DNA of 64,000 bases, from contig NZ_LMCF01000021.1 of NCBI RefSeq assembly GCF_001623075.1, forward strand, positions 1 to 64,000, written 5' to 3'. The translations under genes and the position numbers were made by a program. The notes under the pieces were generated by a model that ran no database searches, was not told the DNA's origin, and saw nothing but the letters and a program-made list of their open reading frames with translations. Origin of the DNA: Pseudovibrio sp. Ad37. GTDB lineage: Bacteria; Pseudomonadota; Alphaproteobacteria; Rhizobiales; Stappiaceae. Below, in pieces: positions 34,224 to 43,388 of the stretch (positions are counted from its first letter, which is position 1; each line of letters starts with the position of its first letter).

Positions 34224-34886
34224 TTAAGCAGAGGTTTCACCATGTCTGAGCAGATAGATACCTGCCCAGATGAACCAGAGAATGAAGCCAAGGCCGAAGA
34301 TGATACCGCCCAGATCGCTCATGCCCGGAATGACTGTGGCAATCCCTGCCAGACCGATGATAATGCCAAGCCAGCCAAGTCCCTTGGAAAGACTGGAGCC
34401 ACGCAAGCCGGCCCAGCCCAGCAGCAACACCCACAAGCCACCCGTGATCTCGTTGCCGCCGCCAATGCCTTCCTGCACATTGTTCAAGGTTGCCCACATC
34501 ACCAGTGCTTCGTCATGGTCCAGTGCATAGAGCGCTGACACTTCTGCCAGAGAAATGTTGGCCAGCATGCCACTGGCCAAAATCAGACCCGCCCAGATCA
34601 ACCCGAAAGCAGCAGCAACCTGAGAGAGCCCCGGTGTTGCAGCTTTCAGCCGGTCATGCAGCGCAATCACCAGCACTACCAGAAACACTGCATTGACGAT
34701 GTAGATGATGAAATTCCAGAGATACATAAGGCTCTGATTGGAAACGATGAATGCCAGCAAGTTCGCATCACTGCCGTCTTCGCCAAAGCCAGCATCTGCC
34801 AGTAAAGTCGTTAAAAGAGCAAAGCCAATGATGTAGGTGGCCGCTTCAATAAGAGATGCTATTCCGCCAGCTTTTTGAAGGTTCAT
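34224..34886 (-). CDS. Multi-pass membrane protein, DUF4386-like
   Basis: A 220-aa inner-membrane protein with six or seven hydrophobic spans, opening MNLQKAGGIASLIEAATYII and ending in a short polar tail (LLRHGETSA). Its architecture resembles DUF4386 membrane proteins of unknown function; that match is from pattern only. The start is at ATG 34886 with AAAGGACG upstream; the frame reaching back to 35075 carries an untypical Cys-rich leader. Single gene. Confidence 0.65.
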   Translation of the reverse strand: MNLQKAGGIASLIEAATYIIGFALLTTLLADAGFGEDGSDANLLAFIVSNQSLMYLWNFIIYIVNAVFLVVLVIALHDRLKAATPGLSQVAAAFGLIWAGLILASGMLANISLAEVSALYALDHDEALVMWATLNNVQEGIGGGNEITGGLWVLLLGWAGLRGSSLSKGLGWLGIIIGLAGIATVIPGMSDLGGIIFGLGFILWFIWAGIYLLRHGETSA

Positions 34887-35213
34887 CACAGGCGTCCTTT
34901 TAAAACCACTAGTTGAATTTATGCAGAACATGGGATGTTCTGTGCAGCAAAGAAATGTAAAGTGCAGAAAGCCGCAGCGTAAACTTAGAAATTGCGTTAA
35001 ACAAGAGGCGTATACCCAGACTTGCAAAAAACTATAGTATGCGCATCTTAAAGTTTGAGTGAAGCTGCCAACCAAATTTCGTCACCACAACGCTCCCAGA
35101 CCAATAACAATACGTGAGTGAACAGTGCGTTATCGTCATAAACTACAAGGCGATGAGACGGCGGCAGCAGGATTGCTTTTGAGGAAAGCAATCTGATTTG
35201 AGGGGGAGACCGA
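34887..35213. other. Divergent intergenic region, membrane protein/acyl-CoA ligase
   Basis: No gene is seen. It must contain promoters for both directions. A 9-bp hairpin (35171-35193) lies in the leader of the ligase gene. Confidence 0.5.
35171..35193 (+). promoter_or_regulatory. Leader hairpin/inverted repeat before acyl-CoA ligase
   Basis: GATTGCTTT and AAAGCAATC form a perfect 9-bp inverted repeat around TGAGG, 20 bases before the ATG and just upstream of the GAGGGGGAG ribosome site. It could be an operator or an RNA hairpin masking translation. Confidence 0.5.
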
Positions 35214-36758
35214 ATGAACCTGGCAGAGTGGCTGGCCCGTACAGCCAGAATAACACCGGACGCACCTGCGCTCTTTCACGGAACGCAGCTCGTAGCGACC
35301 TATGGCGAGTTCGGCGCGCGCTCCGCAGCCATCGCAGGGGCACTGCAAAACAACTACAGTGTAGCCAAGGGCGATCGCGTTGCCATCTTCATGAAGAACC
35401 GCACGGAGTACCTTGAAGCCAGCTACGGCATCTGGTGGTCCGGTGCTGCTGCAATCCCGATCAATGCCAAGTTGCATCCCAAAGAAGCGGCATGGATCAT
35501 CGCGAACGCGGAGGCCACTGCCGTTTTCATCTCTGATGATGTGGGGGAGGATCTGATCAAGGAGATTGATCAGTCTAAAACCAAGGTCATCTCGGTGGAT
35601 CAGGACAGCTACAAACAGATGCTCTCCGCAGAGCCTTTGGCGCAGCCGGTGCCCATTGATGCGCAGGACATGATCTGGCTGTTTTACACCTCCGGCACAA
35701 CAGGCCGACCCAAAGGGGTGATGATGTCTTCGCAAAATATCCAAAGCATGATGCTCGGTTATTATGCAGGCATCGGCACACCAACGCACGAAGACGCCAC
35801 GCTTTACGCTGCTCCCATGTCTCACGGTGCAGGCATTTACAGTTTCATGCACGTTGTGGCCGGTGGCCGCCACGTTTGCCCGGTCTCTGGTGGGTTTGAC
35901 GCTGCAGAGATTCTGGAGGTCGCCCCGCAGATTGGCAGGATCGCCATGTTTGCAGCACCCTCAATGGTGCACAGGCTGGTGGAAGTTGCCAAAGCCTCAG
36001 GCGCAACAGGTGAGGGGCTGGACACCATCATCTATGCTGGCGGTCCAATGTACTTCGCTGATATCGTTGAGGCCGTTGACGTTCTCGGCCCACGCTTTGC
36101 GCAGATCTATGGTCAGGGTGAATGCCCGATGGGGATCACGGTTCTCAGTCGTGAGCAGGTCTGCGACAGAAAACATCCCAGTTGGGAAGGAAGATTGAAA
36201 TCAGTTGGGGTAGCTCAAGTCGTCTCGAACGTCCGTGTGGTAGGAGAGGACATGAAAGACCTGCCCGTCGGTGATATTGGCGAGATTGTCGTGTCAGGTT
36301 CGGCGGTCATGCTAGGCTACTGGCACAATGAGGAAGCAACCGCTTCCACGATTATCGATGGTTGGTTGAAAACAGGCGACATGGGTGCGCTGGATGAGGA
36401 TGGGTTTCTCACCATGCACGACCGCTCGAAAGATATGATTATCTCGGGTGGGTCCAATATCTATCCTCGCGAAGTGGAAGAGATCCTTCTGCTGCATCCG
36501 GATGTATCTGAAGTCGCTGTAGTCGGTCGGTTTCATGAGGAGTGGGACGAAGAGGTGGTGGCAATCATCTCGCCAGAGAAGGGAAAGACCGTCGATTTTG
36601 TAGAGCTGGATCAGCTTTGCATTGATAACATCGCGCGTTTCAAGCGTCCGAAGCAATATGTCGCCATGGATCAGTTGCCCAAAAACAATTACGGCAAGAT
36701 CCTTAAGCGAGACTTGCGAGAGATGTTGAAAGGCTCGCAGAGAGGTGGATCAGTCTGA
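35214..36758 (+). CDS. Acyl-CoA ligase (AMP-forming, class I adenylate-forming)
   Basis: A 514-aa enzyme that activates a carboxylic acid to its acyl-AMP and then acyl-CoA. The P-loop-like motif is FYTSGTTGRPKGVM, the A5 region YGQGECPMGIT, the A7/A8 motifs WLKTGDMGALDEDG and DRSKDMIISGGSNIYPREVE, and the catalytic Lys is in the C-terminal NNYGKILKRDLR. The acid may be a fatty or aryl acid; specificity is not readable. It is co-transcribed with a GNAT gene whose ATG overlaps its stop (TGATG). Confidence 0.9.
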   Translation: MNLAEWLARTARITPDAPALFHGTQLVATYGEFGARSAAIAGALQNNYSVAKGDRVAIFMKNRTEYLEASYGIWWSGAAAIPINAKLHPKEAAWIIANAEATAVFISDDVGEDLIKEIDQSKTKVISVDQDSYKQMLSAEPLAQPVPIDAQDMIWLFYTSGTTGRPKGVMMSSQNIQSMMLGYYAGIGTPTHEDATLYAAPMSHGAGIYSFMHVVAGGRHVCPVSGGFDAAEILEVAPQIGRIAMFAAPSMVHRLVEVAKASGATGEGLDTIIYAGGPMYFADIVEAVDVLGPRFAQIYGQGECPMGITVLSREQVCDRKHPSWEGRLKSVGVAQVVSNVRVVGEDMKDLPVGDIGEIVVSGSAVMLGYWHNEEATASTIIDGWLKTGDMGALDEDGFLTMHDRSKDMIISGGSNIYPREVEEILLLHPDVSEVAVVGRFHEEWDEEVVAIISPEKGKTVDFVELDQLCIDNIARFKRPKQYVAMDQLPKNNYGKILKRDLREMLKGSQRGGSV

Positions 36759-37261
36759 TGAAGTCCTTTGAAATTCGTAGTGCTCGCTCAAAAGATATCC
36801 CGCAGATCGGAGAGGTCGGTCTCGCCTCATGGAAACGGGGCATCGGCCCCCACGTGCCACAGGTTGCTCACGAAACCATGAGCAAGGCCTCCTTCACCGA
36901 TTTTGCAAGTGCCCGTCTGGATCAGATTGTAGTGGCAGTCAAAGAAGATCGCGTGCTCGGTTTCGCAGCCACAGAGCATGCCGACAACTTCATCACCGAT
37001 CTCTGGATTGATCCGGACTATGAGAGCAGCGGACTGGGCACTGCGCTGGCAGAAGAAGCCGAACGCCGCATCGCCGCCCGTGGCTACCACACCGCAGAAA
37101 TCTCTGTCCTCATCCAGAACGAACGCGCTCTGGGTCTCTATCACCACATGAGATACGAGGATGTGCGCGAGGCCACCAAGTTCGACGAAGACCTCAAATG
37201 CGAAATCACCTACATCCGCCTCCGCAAACATCTCCCATTCTACGCAGAAGAAATCGCCTGA
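36758..37261 (+). CDS. GNAT-family N-acetyltransferase
   Basis: A 167-aa acyl-CoA-dependent acetyltransferase. The CoA-binding motif region is DLWIDPDYESSGLGTALAEEAERRI (Q/R-x-x-G-x-G/A form modified to ESSGLGTA), followed by ISVLIQNERALGLYHHMRYE. The substrate is unknown. It overlaps the acyl-CoA ligase stop by one base, so the two are translated together, perhaps on linked substrates. Confidence 0.88.
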   Translation: MKSFEIRSARSKDIPQIGEVGLASWKRGIGPHVPQVAHETMSKASFTDFASARLDQIVVAVKEDRVLGFAATEHADNFITDLWIDPDYESSGLGTALAEEAERRIAARGYHTAEISVLIQNERALGLYHHMRYEDVREATKFDEDLKCEITYIRLRKHLPFYAEEIA

Positions 37262-37737
37262 GGTCTTCCCTCAGGCATGCCTTCGTGGGTGTGGGAAACT
37301 CTTTCATGCTGAGCCCTTCACGGAAGTTCGACAGTGTCTAACTCTTCGCGGTGTAGAGAGGCGTTGGGTGACCAAAGTGGACCTACGAACTTACTTGGCA
37401 AGTTCCCTGCCAGAGTGATGTTATAAGCCGGAGCATTGCTACGCTCACAAAACTTGCGTTTGAGCAGGGCGTCCACTTTTGCTTTTGATAAAGGGAGGAC
37501 AAACAAAAGATTGGTTTGCTGTTCCTAAGGCAAGCTGAGATCCGGCTAAAATATTTCATTTCAATCTGACCGTCAACGTGCGCAAATACACGAGACTACC
37601 TCTATATAACTCTTTTCTAACCTGAACAAAAACACTTGGGCGAGCAAACGGGTTTCAAATAACGACAGCTATGTACCCAATGGGCCAATTATGATTGCGG
37701 GAGCGAACATCGTCCGAGTTGCCATAGCTTTTTGGGA
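37262..37737. other. Intergenic region after GNAT gene
   Basis: 476 bases between convergent transcription units. A minus-strand 62-aa frame (37318-37506) has no family look or ribosome site. GAACTT-N7-AAGTTC near 37387 is a weak inverted repeat. No terminator with a T-run was found, and nothing else is supported. Confidence 0.45.
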
Positions 37738-39786
37738 TTACTCACGCATACTTACGGCAGTTGGCGGAGCCCCATATCCCATACGCAATGATAAGACTGC
37801 CTTACGAGCGCCAAGACCAACAGTTTCCACCCACTCTTCGTGCAAAGCTCTGGCTTCAACCTTTAACTCTTCAGGCATTAGTGATGCCGCCTCATCTCCT
37901 GTTTGCGCATAAAGGAAACAGGGCGACCATGGCTGCGCCCAGAGCCTCCGGCAGGTAGCCTCGAGCCAAACACGCTGCAGCGCGGCACCTCCGCGCATAT
38001 AGGCCTCTTGCCCTTCACCCTCAATCGTAATCACAAACCCCAGTCCGGCAGCCGCAAAAGCATCTTTTACTGGATCACCGAGGGCGGCCCCAAGGTTCCG
38101 TTCCCGAAGCGCTGCCATAATATCTGGACGCATGGCAAGCTTCACCTTTTCAAGATCGGGTGGGCTCAGCTCAAGTGTTCGCACATCAAGTCCCTGACGG
38201 ACCGGCTCTTCTCCAGGCCAGACCAGTTCGCGGGCCAGATCATCATGCAATTGCGGTGAAAGAAACCTCAGTCGCTCGGCTCGTGCCAGAAAATTGGCAT
38301 AGCTGTTACGTGCTTCCCCCTCAAACAGAACAAGCTCTCCGCCCTCAGCCCAGGCAGCATTTTTGAGCGCGGCTATGTCTTCCACTGAAAGACCACGGGC
38401 TTCCAGATGCCGCCGATTGGTCATTCGCCTTGGTATAAACTCAGCCAGATAGTTGGGCAAACCACCGTCGCCGTCACCCAGTTCTACCAGTGCACGATCA
38501 CCTGAACTCAATCGGGCATCCCCAAGTGATCGCCGGGAGGCAGCCAGTGCACGGGCATTCATCCAGGCAGCCCCCACCGCAACCAGACTACCACGTTGGT
38601 CAATGTCCATGGCAACCTGCACCCCGTCGCTGACTGCAAGTTCAAGCTGGTTATCCTGCCACTCGAAATGCCAGCGTTGAGCATTGCCCCCGGACGGGGC
38701 CAGTTTTGCAGCAGCGATCATATCCCGTTTTAAATCGCCGGTTGCACAATTGGTATCGCGCGGCGGGGCAGAAGGGAACGACGCGTAGTCTGGCTCAGGT
38801 TGAACAAGGTCGAGATAAGATTGACCAAATGACCGCCCCGAGGCCACGGGCAGGCCGACCGCGATATGCCGGGCAATATCCACCACCGCTCCCGCACCTG
38901 AGGTAACATCACTGGAGAGTTGCGGCCAGGTTTGCAGGGTCCGATCAATCTCGAACAACGAAGCGCCCAACCCGGTCGAAACATTGTCGGCAACGATGAT
39001 CCGCAAAGCAAGCCCCACGCGCTCATCAGCTCCCATATTTGAGAGGGTTGCAACATTCAAATCGCCAGCAAGACCATGAAACAAGGCACGCTCGGGCTCT
39101 TGATCATAACGTTCCACATCTAACATGCAGCGGTCAGAAGTATTCATGATGACGGGAACACGCGCTGTACGGCAGGTTTCGCGAAGAGCCACCTTAATGG
39201 AAAAGCTGTCACAAACTTCGATCAATTGATCGAGCCCAGCCACGAAATCAGTGCAATTGTCAGGGTTTACTCCGTCCTGATAGATCTCAATGTCACAATA
39301 GGGATTGATCTCAGCCATGCGCCGCGCTGCGGAAACGCATTTATTGAGACCAATATCCATGAGGGAGGCAGGAATGCGATTAAGATTAGTCAGCTCCAAC
39401 GCATCGAAATCTGCAAGCCGAAAGCGCTGGAACCCAAGAGAAACCATCGCTATTGCAATCGCGTAGCCAGTTGAAAGCCCAACGATCCCCACGCGCGCTG
39501 CATGAATAAGTTCCGCCGCATGATCATCGATTTTCAATCTATTCCGGTTTTCACGGATGCCATGAAATGCACCCGCTTCTGGTAGGCGCAGCGCAAGATT
39601 GCGCCACGGGTAGTAAACTATGCGGTATGAGACTTCTTTCACGTCCGGCAGGCACTTGCCAATTTCATCCTGCAAGGCTGGACCGTGATCAACAAGCTGA
39701 ACAGAATCTGACATCAACTCTTTAATGCGTGCGGCATCGCTGACATTTGCCGGGTCAAGGATCTCTGGCTTCCATAGTGTTGTCAT
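37738..39786 (-). CDS. ThiF/E1-like and nitroreductase fusion (Rv1355c-like)
   Basis: A 682-aa fusion. Residues about 95-250 are a ThiF/MoeB/E1-type adenylating fold: VGIVGLSTGYAIAIAM nucleotide loop (103-108), then RLADFDALELTNLNR with the Asp and Asn-x-x-Arg of the family. Residues about 345-680 are nitroreductase-like (FMN): RDMIAAAKLAPSGGNAQRWHF and a C-terminal half with Trp-Leu-Glu-Ala. The same two-domain layout is found in the Rv1355c family, whose function is not established. The start is at ATG 39786, two bases after the stop of the upstream acyltransferase gene, so the two are co-translated. Confidence 0.75.
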   Translation of the reverse strand: MTTLWKPEILDPANVSDAARIKELMSDSVQLVDHGPALQDEIGKCLPDVKEVSYRIVYYPWRNLALRLPEAGAFHGIRENRNRLKIDDHAAELIHAARVGIVGLSTGYAIAIAMVSLGFQRFRLADFDALELTNLNRIPASLMDIGLNKCVSAARRMAEINPYCDIEIYQDGVNPDNCTDFVAGLDQLIEVCDSFSIKVALRETCRTARVPVIMNTSDRCMLDVERYDQEPERALFHGLAGDLNVATLSNMGADERVGLALRIIVADNVSTGLGASLFEIDRTLQTWPQLSSDVTSGAGAVVDIARHIAVGLPVASGRSFGQSYLDLVQPEPDYASFPSAPPRDTNCATGDLKRDMIAAAKLAPSGGNAQRWHFEWQDNQLELAVSDGVQVAMDIDQRGSLVAVGAAWMNARALAASRRSLGDARLSSGDRALVELGDGDGGLPNYLAEFIPRRMTNRRHLEARGLSVEDIAALKNAAWAEGGELVLFEGEARNSYANFLARAERLRFLSPQLHDDLARELVWPGEEPVRQGLDVRTLELSPPDLEKVKLAMRPDIMAALRERNLGAALGDPVKDAFAAAGLGFVITIEGEGQEAYMRGGAALQRVWLEATCRRLWAQPWSPCFLYAQTGDEAASLMPEELKVEARALHEEWVETVGLGARKAVLSLRMGYGAPPTAVSMRE

Positions 39787-39788
39787 CG

Positions 39789-40511
39789 TCAAAAACATCC
39801 TGCATTCATGCTATGTGAGACTGGTAGGAACTTGGCGATCTGTGCTTCAAGACGGTTCCTGTCAAACCAAACTACACCTGTGAGAATATCAGGCTTGGGG
39901 AAGGGAACCGGCTTGATATCACTGTCCATTACCCCGCCATAGCGGGTGAAAACCGGAACTGAGAATGGTGAAAGGGCAGCAACGATCCAGCGGCAGCCCG
40001 TTTGAGGCAACTGCAGATAAAGGCCCGCGACCAAAAGTGGGGCAATCGATGTGCTGTCACCACGAAACTCGTTATCCATCCATCCGGTCTTGCCTTCCAG
40101 AACACCTTCGCTCAGGCGCGACCGAACCTTGTTGTGGATCATTTCGAAAGCAGGGAAACCATCAAGCTCCTTACAAACCGGAAGGTCATTTTCGCCAAGA
40201 GCCCCCCGGGTCCTGGCCCCGGCGATTGGCCTGCCATCCAGCATCACAACGGAAAACCTCTCAATTCCCCTCAAAACCGCAGTTTGTGAAGCAAAAACCA
40301 TTTCTTCTGCATCGTAGAGCTTGTAGCGCCGACGCGCACCAGCCAGAAACGCCTGCCACAATTCCGGTGAAGTCTTTGCCTCTGCCAGAACCAAAGTTAA
40401 TCCCGTTGTTTCATCGTGATAGTGGATTTGATTTGTCACCCCAGCCCTGCCAGTCTTGGAGATGCATCTGAAGCGGCTTTTGGGATCAGCCCCTCTAGAG
40501 ATTCGTTTCAC
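39789..40511 (-). CDS. GNAT-fold acyltransferase, LuxI/FeeM-like (putative N-acyl transferase)
   Basis: A 240-aa protein. The first ~27 residues are poorly conserved; the rest resembles the LuxI/N-acyl-amino-acid synthase branch of the GNAT fold: ARRRYKLYDAEEMVFAS, then ERFSVVMLDGRPIAGARTRG (the D-x-x-P-I-G-x-x-R strand), and a later ALSPFSVPVFTRYGGV. The GTG at 40511 is the longest start, without a good ribosome site; a GTG at about 40437 (VTNQIHYHDE) is an alternative. It precedes the ThiF-nitroreductase fusion by two bases. The acyl donor and product are unknown. Confidence 0.55.
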   Translation of the reverse strand: MKRISRGADPKSRFRCISKTGRAGVTNQIHYHDETTGLTLVLAEAKTSPELWQAFLAGARRRYKLYDAEEMVFASQTAVLRGIERFSVVMLDGRPIAGARTRGALGENDLPVCKELDGFPAFEMIHNKVRSRLSEGVLEGKTGWMDNEFRGDSTSIAPLLVAGLYLQLPQTGCRWIVAALSPFSVPVFTRYGGVMDSDIKPVPFPKPDILTGVVWFDRNRLEAQIAKFLPVSHSMNAGCF

Positions 40512-41252
40512 AGATATTATTTCTTAAAAGAATATGATGCTATGCATTCATACTAATGTTTATTGGGGTAGGGTTTTATACAAATTGCTTATAAATTCCG
40601 TCAGGAGACAGAAATTGCAAGAGGTCTTTACAGGGCTACAGAACAGCATCTGATTATGTGGTCATCTTGTAGACTACATAGACAGCAGCAGCAAAAAAGT
40701 TGGGTTTAGCGGTAGGTGGGATATACTCGCCAACTGGCTAGGAATTGTCTTTGCTATTTTTTTGTGGGGAGCACTATGGTACGGTTCATTAGCCTCATGT
40801 CCTGAAGTACAGCTTTAATCCTACGATGGCATGACCTTGATCTTTTTTGCTTTTCTTATGCTGATCTAAGGCGTAAACACTCTGTTCGCAGATGGTATTC
40901 AACCAATCATTGTTAGTGATTTGAAGCCCAGGTTTCCAGGAGCCATGGATTGCATCTATGGCTCGTGTGGCCGTCATCTGTAGCTCTATTTGCCTGAAGT
41001 TGAGTTTTCGTTTTTGCGTTACAATGTGATGACAAATGTACTGCGAGAGTGATGCCAGCTGTTTTGTATTAAACTACCTTTCCCTTTGATAGCATAACCA
41101 CCAAAAGTTCCGTTGTTATCCTTTGATGCGAACAACTTCATTTAGTTTACCTGAATTCTCATACTTACAGTGAAAATCCGCTTCGACCGAGTTTCACAAG
41201 TGAAGGCAAATCATGCTGGCTGGCAACCGCAGGTCAACGCACATCATGTCCC
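40512..41252. other. 741-base intergenic region with no accepted gene
   Basis: The region is AT-rich. On the plus strand, an open frame ending at TAA 40816-40818 encodes a hydrophobic run (ILANWLGIVFAIFLWGALWY) but has no start codon after its upstream TGA, so it looks like a gene relic. On the minus strand, 40795-40977 could encode 60 aa (MTATRAIDAIHGSWKPGLQI...) with a weak ribosome site. Promoter elements of the acyltransferase operon should be near 40520-40600. Confidence 0.4.
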
Positions 41253-42344
41253 TCAACGCAACCGCTCGCCATCGGGCTTGAACAGCAATGCTCGTGAGGC
41301 GGGCAGGGTCAGGTGCAGGGTGTTGCTGTTTTGCTCAAGGCGGTTGCCGCGGCTTTCTGCAATGACCTGAACGCCTCCGGGCAAGGTGCAATAGGCGTAG
41401 CTGGTTTCGCCAAGGTTCTCGACCAGTGACACGCTCACATCGGCGCCAACGCCGCCTTCACCTGAGCCGACCACAAAGTGTTCCGGGCGAATGCCAACGC
41501 TCACCATTGCGCCCTCCACCACGGAGGAGGTGATCCCCGGCACGACCAGCGTCTGCCCGTCAAAACCGGATACGGAGATCTCTAGTCCGGCATCGGTTGA
41601 GCGTACAGCCTTACCACTCAGGAAGTTCATCTTGGGAGAACCGATAAAGCCTGCCACGAACTGGTTTGCGGGGTTATCGTAAAGCTCCAACGGCTTGCCT
41701 ACCTGCCGGATGTAACCACCTTCCAGCACCACAATCTTGTCAGCCAGTGTCATGGCCTCCACTTGATCGTGGGTCACGTAGATCATCGTGGCTGCCACGT
41801 CCTTGTGCAGTTTGGCAAGCTCAATGCGCATTTGCACGCGAAGCTCTGCATCAAGGTTGGAAAGCGGTTCGTCAAACAGGAAGACCTTCGGATTGCGGAC
41901 AATCGCCCGGCCAATCGCCACGCGCTGCCGTTGGCCGCCGGAAAGCGCTTTCGGGTGACGGTCCAGATACTCTTCCAGCTTTAAAATACGCGCTGCTTCA
42001 TCCACCTGCCGCTTGATCTCGGCTTTGGGATGACCGGTCATCTTCAGGCCAAAGCCCATGTTCTCCGCAACTGTCATGTGCGGGTAGAGCGCGTAGCTCT
42101 GGAACACCATGGCAATGCCGCGCTGGGAGGGATCGATGTCCGTCACATCCTCATCCGCAATATGGATGGTTCCACTGTTGCTGGTCTCCAATCCGGCGAT
42201 GGTCCGCAACAAGGTGGATTTTCCGCAGCCAGAGGGGCCAACGAAAACAACAAACTCGCCCTCCTCAATGTCGAGGTCCACACCGTGGATCACCTGCGTG
42301 TCGCCATAACTCTTCTTTAGATCGCGCAACACAACTGCGGTCAT
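41253..42344 (-). CDS. Sugar ABC transporter ATPase (UgpC/MalK/MsmK type)
   Basis: A 363-aa ATPase for a CUT1 sugar importer. Walker A GPSGCGKST, Q-loop FQSYALYPHMTV, signature LSGGQRQRVAIGRAIVRNP, Walker B VFLFDEPLSNLDAELR and the switch THDQVEAM are all present. A C-terminal regulatory TOBE-type domain (GIRPEHFVVGS) follows. It lies 73 bases downstream of the IclR gene, on the strand opposite to the binding protein and permeases it must serve. Confidence 0.93.
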   Translation of the reverse strand: MTAVVLRDLKKSYGDTQVIHGVDLDIEEGEFVVFVGPSGCGKSTLLRTIAGLETSNSGTIHIADEDVTDIDPSQRGIAMVFQSYALYPHMTVAENMGFGLKMTGHPKAEIKRQVDEAARILKLEEYLDRHPKALSGGQRQRVAIGRAIVRNPKVFLFDEPLSNLDAELRVQMRIELAKLHKDVAATMIYVTHDQVEAMTLADKIVVLEGGYIRQVGKPLELYDNPANQFVAGFIGSPKMNFLSGKAVRSTDAGLEISVSGFDGQTLVVPGITSSVVEGAMVSVGIRPEHFVVGSGEGGVGADVSVSLVENLGETSYAYCTLPGGVQVIAESRGNRLEQNSNTLHLTLPASRALLFKPDGERLR

Positions 42345-42417
42345 CTGTTCCCCTCCCGAAAAGTATCTTCAATATCTGAGCAAGGGCCTCCCCAAGCACC
42401 GCAAGTCAAAAACGAAA

Positions 42418-43224
42418 TCAAACACCCAGTGCAATCTGAGCGTTTGCTGAAATCTCAATGGTCGCCGCCTTCATGGCTGGCAAATAGGTTTCGACCATGG
42501 TGTCGAGTGAGGTCACATAGGTCGTGCTGGTCACTGAAAGTGCACCAATCGGCTCCCCGCGCTTGTTCAGGATCGGCAAGGCCACACAAATGATAGTGCC
42601 TTCATGCTCCTCATCATCATAAGCATGCCCGCGCTCACGGATACGAGCCAGCTCATCACACAGCATTGTCTCGTTCACCAGCGTCTTATCGGTATGGCGC
42701 TGGAATGATTGCGCCTTGATCGCCTCAACAAGCCGCGCCTCAGGAAGCGCAGAAAGCATCGCTTTGCCCACGCCAGTGCAGTAGGCCGGACCAATCTTGC
42801 CGGGGCTGGAGAACATGGAAACGCTGCGCGGCGGCAATCGCTTGTCCACGTAAAGCACCTGATTGTTGTCCAGCACAGCCAGATGGATGGTCTCCGGAAT
42901 TTGCGTGCTCAGCGTGTCCAGCGTATCCCGCGCCACACTGGCAAGGCTTGCTCGGCTCCAGGCAGAATGGGCCAGTCGCAGCACGCGCATGCCAATGGAG
43001 TAAGTCTGATGCACCTCATCATGCACCAGCATGCCTTCCTTCACCAATTGCCGCAATTGACGGTGCAACGTGGCCCGGCTCAGCGGCAAAGCATTCAAAA
43101 GCTCCACAAACCGTGGGGGTGATTCCGCAAGCGCAACTGCGTCCAGCACCACCAGTGCCTTAGAGATGGGGCTCGTGAGGTCTTGCTCAGTTTCCTCAGG
43201 GATACTCAGGGTTTGTGCGCCCAT
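42418..43224 (-). CDS. IclR-family transcriptional regulator
   Basis: A 268-aa regulator. The N-terminal winged helix (FVELLNALPLSRATLHRQLRQLVKEG) is followed by the effector-binding IclR domain (IPETIHLAVLDNNQVLYVDK, then AYCTGVGKAMLSALPEA, and DDEEHEGTIICVALPI). It is divergent from the galactoside transporter/catabolic genes and likely controls them in response to a pathway sugar or sugar acid. The start at ATG 43224 (MGAQTLSI) is preferred; the frame continues to a GTG at 43314, which overlaps the promoter region of the other side. Confidence 0.88.
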   Translation of the reverse strand: MGAQTLSIPEETEQDLTSPISKALVVLDAVALAESPPRFVELLNALPLSRATLHRQLRQLVKEGMLVHDEVHQTYSIGMRVLRLAHSAWSRASLASVARDTLDTLSTQIPETIHLAVLDNNQVLYVDKRLPPRSVSMFSSPGKIGPAYCTGVGKAMLSALPEARLVEAIKAQSFQRHTDKTLVNETMLCDELARIRERGHAYDDEEHEGTIICVALPILNKRGEPIGALSVTSTTYVTSLDTMVETYLPAMKAATIEISANAQIALGV

Positions 43225-43340
43225 TTCCTGCTGTTTCCTTACCCGTTCCGGAAATCTGCAATTTTCATACAGATCCCTTCTTAGTTCCTTCGGTTGACAA
43301 TTATGCATTACCACGCGACAATTTCAATGGTCAAAACAAA

Positions 43341-43357
43341 GTTTCATTGAATGGAAC
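43341..43357. promoter_or_regulatory. IclR-operator-like palindrome before the galactoside operon
   Basis: GTTTCATTGAATGGAAC is a 17-base palindrome with seven of eight pairs matching. It lies 32 bases before the binding-protein start and 117 bases from the IclR start. IclR-family regulators bind such TTCCATT/AATGGAA-like sites. A partial copy, TTTCAATGG, lies at 43322. Confidence 0.55.
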
Positions 43358-43388
43358 TTTTTTGATTGCTTTAACTGGGAGGTTTAGG

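Noticed and set aside
37318-37506. 62-aa minus-strand ORF between the GNAT and the ThiF fusion
   Set aside because: No ribosome site, no recognisable domain, and isolated in a gap.
40795-40977. 60-aa minus-strand ORF (MTATRAIDAIHGSWKPGLQI...)
   Set aside because: Weak ribosome site, no family resemblance, and overlap with another open frame; kept only as a note in the intergenic entry.
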